From: Rubrivivax sp.
Lineage (GTDB): Bacteria; Pseudomonadota; Gammaproteobacteria; Burkholderiales; Burkholderiaceae_C
Direction of reading: 5' to 3'
Length of the DNA stretch: 10,229 bases
Assembly: GCA_027484885.1 (NCBI GenBank)
Contig: JAIXSD010000455.1
Span: 1-10,229, forward strand
Shown: positions 5,887-10,229 of the stretch, one piece after another
How the letters are laid out: each line of letters starts with the position of its first letter
Numbering within the stretch: the first letter of the stretch is position 1
Program-made: the position numbers and the translations under genes
The notes under the pieces: model-generated
Told to the model about the DNA's origin: nothing
Seen by the model: the letters and a program-made list of their open reading frames with translations, nothing else
The model's database searches: none

Positions 5887-8800
5887 GCCGCCCCCAGCTG
5901 CGCGGCGGCCTGGCGCGCTTGGCGGGCACGTTCCAGGCGCCGCGCAAAGTCGTAGAGCAAGGTCTCGTGCCGGCGCGGCTCGCTGGGCGCCAGGCGGTTG
6001 CAGTGCATGTGAAGCAGGCTGTGCAGCACCAGCTCCGCCTGCCGCGCCGGCAAGCTCGGCAGGTGGGCCTGCAGCGCCGCCAGCCAGGGGGCCCGGCGTT
6101 GCTCGCTGCGGGCCAGCTGCTGCTGCCAATCCCCAAGGCTGCCCAACCCGCGATGCAAGGCATCCAGCTCGCGGCGGAACTCGCGGAAGCGTGAGCCGAT
6201 GGCCACCAGGGCCGCCGAGCGCCCCTGATGCCCCGCCTGCTCGTGCAGGAACTGGCGCGCCAGCTGCTCCAGCAAAGCTTCGCGCTGCACCGGGTCGGGG
6301 CTCAGCTGGCGCGCATAGCTGTCGACCGAGGCCAGGGCGTACAACCAGCGCGGCGGCGCAGTCTCGGCCTGGGCATCGGAGGCAGCTTCGAGGTCCAGCA
6401 GGCTCAACGCGTCGTCCGAATCGATGCAGAACAGATGCTCGCTGATCGACAAGCCGGCGCTGCCGCCATAACGGGCCAGTTCCGGGACATAGTCGTCGCC
6501 CTGCACCCGCCACAACAGACCCTGCCGCTGCGCCTGCGCCAGTGCAGCCAGCAGGCGGGCGTGCAGCTCCAGCAGGGCCGCGCGATCTCGCCCCTTCATG
6601 CGCAGGCGCAGGTGCTCAAAGCTGTCCTGGTAGCGCACGAAGAACCAGCTGCTGAGCAGGCCCTCGCTGCGGGCCTGGCTCAGCCAGGGCGCCACCCAAT
6701 CGCGCAGCACCCGGTCGGCATAGCCTGCACCGGTGTAGAGCCGGAGGTAGGCCCACTCCTCCAGCGCGGGATGGCGCGCGCCCTCGCCCTGCAGATGGCT
6801 GCGTTCCGGGTTCCAGGGCACGGGCGCTGCCGCGGGGTCCGGCGCCTCCGCAGCCGGCCGAGGCAGGGGCTGGCGGCACAAGGGCAGCACCCACTCCTGG
6901 CTGTGCTGTGCCATGGCCGCGTGCGCCTCTGCGGCGTTGAGGGCCAGGCACTCGTGCAGCGTGGCCTGCTGCAGCTTGATGATGTCATCGAGCAGCAAGC
7001 CCACCGAGGCGGGGTTGTCGAGGTCCACCGGCAGGTGGTTGTCGTGCTGATCCCAGGTGACGAAGCGCGGCAGGCCCAGGCCCTGACGCCAGGCCCCCAG
7101 TGCACCGCGGGCCACGGCCTGATTCAAGGCCGCGATCTGCGCGGCATCGAGCAGCCAGCGGGCCCGCGCCAGCACCAGTCCATCCAGCTCGACCCGCGGC
7201 AGGCGTGGCAGATGCTGCACGGCGGCCGGCCAGCTGAAACCCAGCCAGGGCCCGTCTTCGTCCTGCAAGCCGGCCAGGAACTCGTAGGCCCCCAGCTGCC
7301 GCGCATGGTAGTTGTGCGCGCTGCTCAGGCGCGGGATGACGCGCCGGCCGCTGCGGCGCTCCCGCAGGACAAAGCGTTCGCCCAGCAATTGGATGCTGAG
7401 GTCGGACAACCAGAGCTGCTGCTCGCGCGGCTTGTCGCTGCTGCCGGCATAAACCAGCTCATGCGTGGCCAGCGAGGGCCGGCGCAGGATGTTGAGCAGG
7501 CGGTCCTGCGGGTGGTGGATGATCTCGGCGTAGATGCAGCTGGGATCCTCCGCGCGCTGCTCACTGGCATAGCGCGCCGCGGCGGCAGTCAGCTCAGGGC
7601 TCAGGTGGCAAAAGCGGGCGATCAGCTCCAGCCCATTGCGCCCCCCCAGGCCGCGCAGCTCGAACTGGGGCGCCAGCCCGGGCGGGCCGGGCAAGACCGA
7701 GAGCTGGGCAAAACCACCTTCCGGCAGCGCCAGCGGTGGCGGCGGTGGCAGTGCCTGCAGATCGTCCGACGTCAGCGCGATGCAGGCACCTGCCGGCCCT
7801 TGCCCGAACAAGCGGCTGAGCACCAGGCGGTCCAGGGGCAAGAGCCCGCTGGGCGCGCCCGCGCTGTCAGCCTCGCCGCCCGGCCCCAGGCGCAGGCCGT
7901 CCAGCAGCGGCGACACCAAGGGCCCGCGGTTGGGATAGGCCAGGCCCAGCTCAGGATGCAGGGCATAGGCCAGGTTGACCTCGCGGTCTTCAAAGCGCTC
8001 GCGAAACAGCCGCTTGTATGTCTGCAGCGTGCTCGCCGGGCGGGCGGTGTGCCGCATCAGCAGCTCAATCCGGCTGACCAGCGCCTGCACCTGCTGCGCA
8101 TCCACCTGGGTCGGCCGCGCGTCCAGGGTGTCGATCTGCAAGACGCCGCGGCTCAAATCCTCGGCGCCGATTTGCGCCTCGATGCTGGCGCGCAAGGCCT
8201 GGTACTGCGGCACCAGAGACTCGCCCTGGTCCGCCGCGCGGCGCAGCCCATACAGCTGCCGCTGGATCTCGCGCAGCGGCGCCAGCACCGGGTGATCGGG
8301 CGACTGGGCCAGGGTCAGATCGAGGCTGCAGCCGGTGCAGGCCGTGGGTGCCAGCAAGGGCAGCAAGAGGCGCCGATCGATCAGCTGGTGCAGATACTGG
8401 CGCACATCCTCGGCCTCCGCCTCCAGGCGGTGGACCAAAAGCTGGCACAGCGCGCTGAACGGCGTGGGCGTTTGCGCGGCCTCGTGCACCAGGCTGAGGG
8501 CCTCGTCCACATGGACCTCCACCGCACGGTAGCTGCGCTGCCGATTGGCCTGGTACACCCAATCGACATAGCTCAGATGCGCGCCGCTTTGAAAAGCGGT
8601 GTTGCTGATCTGCCAGGTCAGCAGCTCGCGCCAGCTGGGGTCCCGCAAGGCGGTTTCGATCAGCCAGGCCTCGACCCCGCTGTCGAGATGGATGCCCCGA
8701 CGCAGCGCGGGCGCGGGCTCAGCGCCGGCCGGGGCTGGCACCCCGATGTGCCCGAGCTGAACCTGGGCGAACAGGCCAAACGGCGTGCATCGGTAGGCCG

Positions 8801-9071
8801 CACGGCTCAGGAATCGCGCCAGGCTCGCCAGGAACTTGCGCCGCTCACTCGGGTGTTCATGAAGCTCACCCTGGCCGGCGCGCAGCTCCTGCAGGCGCGC
8901 ATGCAGAGAAGGGCTCGACACATACAGCGCCTCGTCCAGCCAGGGGTGCTCGTACTGCTCAAGCACATACCGCTCTCGGTCGGCGCTTTGACACCAGGCC
9001 TCGAACTGCGCCAGCGGCAGCAGCGGATGGCGCAGCAGCACAAAGTCAGGTGCGCTCACAAGATCACTCAT
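5883..9071 (-). CDS. lanB: Full-length class I lanthipeptide dehydratase LanB (glutamylation plus elimination domains)
   Basis: A 1062-residue dehydratase, close to the usual length of about 1000 for full-length LanB. By family knowledge it transfers glutamate from Glu-tRNA to Ser/Thr of the core peptide and then eliminates it to give dehydro amino acids. Visible in the N-terminal Lant_dehydr_N part: FVLLRHPLLP with Arg14 (the position of the important NisB Arg14) and LSRAAYRCTPFGLFAQV at about 88-103, the conserved R-x3-R-x-TPxGLF motif. The C-terminal SpaB_C elimination domain (about 770-1040) has WAYLRLYTG, SWFFVRYQDSFEHLRLR near 800-820 and PELARYGG...EHLFCIDSD near 860-880. Both activities therefore sit on one chain, unlike the split LanBs of thiopeptide or pinensin clusters. 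The start ATG is supported by GGAGGGG four bases or so upstream. It is the first gene of the cluster, behind the repeat-containing region at 9262-9294. Confidence 0.96.
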   Translation of the reverse strand: MSDLVSAPDFVLLRHPLLPLAQFEAWCQSADRERYVLEQYEHPWLDEALYVSSPSLHARLQELRAGQGELHEHPSERRKFLASLARFLSRAAYRCTPFGLFAQVQLGHIGVPAPAGAEPAPALRRGIHLDSGVEAWLIETALRDPSWRELLTWQISNTAFQSGAHLSYVDWVYQANRQRSYRAVEVHVDEALSLVHEAAQTPTPFSALCQLLVHRLEAEAEDVRQYLHQLIDRRLLLPLLAPTACTGCSLDLTLAQSPDHPVLAPLREIQRQLYGLRRAADQGESLVPQYQALRASIEAQIGAEDLSRGVLQIDTLDARPTQVDAQQVQALVSRIELLMRHTARPASTLQTYKRLFRERFEDREVNLAYALHPELGLAYPNRGPLVSPLLDGLRLGPGGEADSAGAPSGLLPLDRLVLSRLFGQGPAGACIALTSDDLQALPPPPPLALPEGGFAQLSVLPGPPGLAPQFELRGLGGRNGLELIARFCHLSPELTAAAARYASEQRAEDPSCIYAEIIHHPQDRLLNILRRPSLATHELVYAGSSDKPREQQLWLSDLSIQLLGERFVLRERRSGRRVIPRLSSAHNYHARQLGAYEFLAGLQDEDGPWLGFSWPAAVQHLPRLPRVELDGLVLARARWLLDAAQIAALNQAVARGALGAWRQGLGLPRFVTWDQHDNHLPVDLDNPASVGLLLDDIIKLQQATLHECLALNAAEAHAAMAQHSQEWVLPLCRQPLPRPAAEAPDPAAAPVPWNPERSHLQGEGARHPALEEWAYLRLYTGAGYADRVLRDWVAPWLSQARSEGLLSSWFFVRYQDSFEHLRLRMKGRDRAALLELHARLLAALAQAQRQGLLWRVQGDDYVPELARYGGSAGLSISEHLFCIDSDDALSLLDLEAASDAQAETAPPRWLYALASVDSYARQLSPDPVQREALLEQLARQFLHEQAGHQGRSAALVAIGSRFREFRRELDALHRGLGSLGDWQQQLARSEQRRAPWLAALQAHLPSLPARQAELVLHSLLHMHCNRLAPSEPRRHETLLYDFARRLERARQARQAAAQLGAA

Positions 9072-9075
9072 TGCC

Positions 9076-9083
9076 CCTCCATC
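9076..9083 (-). promoter_or_regulatory. Strong lanB ribosome binding site
   Basis: On the minus strand GGAGGGG stands about four bases before the lanB ATG. It is the strongest ribosome site in the cluster together with that of the adaptor gene, and it fixes the lanB start. Confidence 0.75.
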
Positions 9084-9261
9084 GCACCCAGCCCAGAGTC
9101 ACCGGGCCGAGCTCGGTTTGCACCCGGCGATTCATCCCATCACCAGGCAGCCCATTGAAGGCTTGGGTGGCCGCGGTCTCGTCCTGCTGACAATCCGCCG
9201 CTCACACGATGGACGGGCTCCTCTACCCGAGACCACCACAATTCCTGTCGCCTTTATTTAG

Positions 9262-9294
9262 ATACCAATTAAGTACCTAACAAATACCAATATA
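9262..9294 (-). promoter_or_regulatory. Three tandem 11-bp direct repeats in an AT-rich island: candidate activator site and promoter of the cluster
   Basis: Three contiguous 11-base units (9262-9272, 9273-9283, 9284-9294) share the consensus RTACCWAWHWA, with TACC at 9263, 9274 and 9285. On the transcribed minus strand they read TTGGTAT, TTAGGTAC, TTGGTAT on one helix face. Units one and three share ATACCAAT exactly. Direct repeats with an 11-bp period are how OmpR/PhoB-family and SARP-type activators bind. On the minus strand a weak TTGTTA (-35-like) is followed by TCTAAA/TAAATA (-10-like) at 15-17 bases, running through the repeats, as expected for an activator-dependent promoter. The site lies about 190 bases before the lanB start. 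Function is inferred; no regulator gene is in the window. Confidence 0.5.
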
Positions 9295-9559
9295 CGGCGC
9301 CAGGATGGATTTCGGGGGGGCTGCCGGGGCCACCCTGTCAGACCTTACAGGGTCGGGTAACGGCCGAGTTACACGGCATGCCGGAGCGCGCCGCATGGGC
9401 AAGCGCGCAGGCGCAAACCGGCCGCCTGGGGCAGCCGCGCCTCACGCGGCTTGAACACTCGGCAGTGCGGCTGCCTCGCGCCGTATCGGTGCGGTATCGG
9501 CGCGTTCCACAGCCGCGCCGTGGCAAGCGAGCCGGCTCGGCGGGGGATGGAGGCGAGCG

Positions 9560-9615
9560 GCGCTGACCTCGGTCAGCGCTTTCTGAGGCGAGCCTTCTGA
9601 GGCGGGCGCCTCAGA
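9560..9615 (-). terminator. Two tandem perfect hairpins after the DUF5009-like gene, probable terminator region
   Basis: Two strong inverted repeats follow the TGA at 9624-9626. The nearer one pairs 9596-9604 with 9607-9615 (nine bases, TCTGAGGCG against CGCCTCAGA). The farther pairs 9560-9568 with 9571-9579 (nine bases, GCGCTGACC against GGTCAGCGC; in practice eight pairs with a CTCG loop). TTCTGAGGCG also occurs twice as a direct repeat 14 bases apart (9581 and 9595). Neither stem is followed by a T-run on the minus strand. On the plus strand the far stem is followed by TTTC. Termination is inferred from position and stem strength; it could instead be a 3'-end stabilising structure. Confidence 0.55.
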
Positions 9616-9623
9616 CTCCGGCC

Positions 9624-10229
9624 TCAGACCTTGATGTAGATGCCGCGTCGGTCCAGCAGCTTCACGATCAGCGCCCACACCGCCACGAATGCCAGCGCAA
9701 ATGCCAGGGAGGAGTTGAACGGCCCAGCCAGGCGGTCGATCCAGCCGAAAGCGCCGGCATAGAGCGGTGCCATCAGGCCGAAGCCTTCGAGCACGACCGT
9801 GCACATCCAGGCGCCCGCGTAGGCGGCGATGGCGTTGACGCCGAAGCTGCGGCCCAGGGCAGGCCAGCCGGCCTGGTCGATCAGGCGGTGGGCCAGGGCC
9901 AGGGCCAGGGCGCCGAGGCCGCCGGTCCAGAGCACAAAGCTCGGGGTCCAGAGTTGCTTGTTGAGCGGCTGGAACTCGGCCACCAGCAGGCCCAGGCAGG
10001 CGCTGCCCAGGCCCAGCAGCCACAGCGGATTGCGCTGCCCACGGCGCAGGTACTGGCCGGCTTGCAGCCCGAGCAGGCTGGTGGCCAGCGCGCCCAGGGT
10101 GCTGATCAGGCCTTCCGGATCGTGGCCCAGGCCGGTGGCGGCATTCCACTCATAGCCAAAGCGACCGAACAAGGCCGCATCCCAGCGCGAGGCGATATTG
10201 CCCACCTTGTCGAGGCTGCCGCCCCAGGC
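9624..10229 (-). CDS. DUF5009 / HGSNAT-like (NagX-type) membrane protein, C-terminal part (5' end outside window)
   Basis: The last roughly 200 residues of a polytopic inner-membrane protein. The frame is open to the right window edge (AWGGSLDKV...), so the GTG at 10203-10205 is internal and the start is missing. Family-typical stretches are visible: YEWNAATGLGHDPEGLISTLGALATSLLG, split here only by reading, then PLNKQLW-TPSFVLWTGG and FGVNAIAAYAG. About five hydrophobic helices follow one another, and a basic C-terminal tail ends ..DRRGIYIKV. Relatives are annotated as DUF5009, heparan-alpha-glucosaminide N-acetyltransferase-like or NagX, linked to amino-sugar acetylation or uptake in the envelope. 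The catalytic N-terminal part is not in the window. Hairpins just after its stop suggest it ends its own transcript, so it is probably a chromosomal neighbour and not part of the lanthipeptide pathway. Confidence 0.85.
   Translation of the reverse strand, partial: AWGGSLDKVGNIASRWDAALFGRFGYEWNAATGLGHDPEGLISTLGALATSLLGLQAGQYLRRGQRNPLWLLGLGSACLGLLVAEFQPLNKQLWTPSFVLWTGGLGALALALAHRLIDQAGWPALGRSFGVNAIAAYAGAWMCTVVLEGFGLMAPLYAGAFGWIDRLAGPFNSSLAFALAFVAVWALIVKLLDRRGIYIKV

Larger units (their letters stand above)
9072..9623. other. Gene-free region (552 bases) upstream of lanB
   Basis: I see no credible gene here. Short open frames on both strands have no ribosome site or family resemblance, and none has a double-glycine leader. 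From right to left it holds the tandem hairpins (9560-9615), a GTATCGG direct repeat pair (9483 and 9494), a zone of small inverted repeats with TTACA/GTAAC words (9333-9373), a very AT-rich island (9251-9294, 11 of 44 bases are G or C) with three 11-bp repeats, and then about 180 bases of ordinary GC-rich leader ending in the strong lanB ribosome site. A CCGAGCTCGG palindrome lies at 9107-9116 in that leader. Confidence 0.7.

Noticed and set aside
5887..6513. Upstream extension of the lanC frame
   Set aside because: Lies wholly inside the lanB coding region in a different frame and lacks LanC-like sequence; the ATGA start at 5886 is preferred.
6228..9158. Very long plus-strand open frame (976 codons) opposite lanB
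   Set aside because: It is the antisense shadow of lanB in GC-rich DNA: Gln/Arg/Ala-rich, no recognisable motif, while the minus frame has complete LanB signatures.
9338..9566. Small open frames on both strands between lanB and the DUF5009-like gene
   Set aside because: Arg/Pro/Ala-rich translations with no ribosome site or double-glycine leader; considered as a third precursor and dismissed.
9560..9615. Possible CRISPR or mobile-element terminal repeats
   Set aside because: The repeats are few, short and arranged as hairpins after a stop codon; no spacers, transposase or target duplication is seen.

Overview
The window is GC-rich DNA (about two thirds G+C by eye). Its secretion genes are of Gram-negative (CvaA/CvaB) type, so I infer a proteobacterium, most likely a betaproteobacterium of the Burkholderiales. 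No taxonomic marker gene is present, so the placement is tentative.

The centre (about 338-9300) is one compact minus-strand gene cluster that reads as a class I lanthipeptide pathway. In transcription order it holds: a full-length LanB dehydratase (9071-5883), a LanC cyclase overlapping it by ATGA (5886-4639), two small Cys-rich precursor peptides with matching 28-residue leaders (4426-4175 and 4069-3791), a CvaA/HlyD-type membrane fusion protein (3681-2434), and a C39-peptidase ABC exporter overlapping it by GTGA (2437-338). The proposed logic is as follows. LanB glutamylates and eliminates Ser/Thr in the core peptides. LanC adds Cys thiols to make (methyl)lanthionine rings. The C39 domain cuts the leader after a double-glycine-type site, and the ABC/HlyD pair exports the product through an outer-membrane TolC-type channel that is not encoded here.

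The cores are long (64 and 55 residues) and rich in Pro, Gly, Asn, Ser/Thr and Cys (8 and 6 Cys). Nearly every Cys follows a Ser/Thr by two or three residues, and six Cys are followed directly by Pro. This suggests many small consecutive rings joined by proline linkers, unlike nisin-type antibiotics. This is the most interesting item in the window.

Upstream of lanB lies a 552-base gene-free region (9072-9623). It holds tandem hairpins that probably end the upstream gene, and a 44-base AT-rich island with three tandem 11-bp direct repeats, a likely activator site for the cluster promoter. Strong hairpins also separate the precursor genes from each other and from their neighbours.

The flanks are partial genes. 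On the left is the C-terminal end of a formylglycine-generating-enzyme/EgtB-like (SUMF) domain protein on the plus strand, convergent with the exporter and sharing a CTAG stop overlap. On the right is the C-terminal end of a DUF5009/HGSNAT-like (NagX-type) membrane protein on the minus strand. No immunity protein, separate leader protease, LanD or regulator gene is visible.
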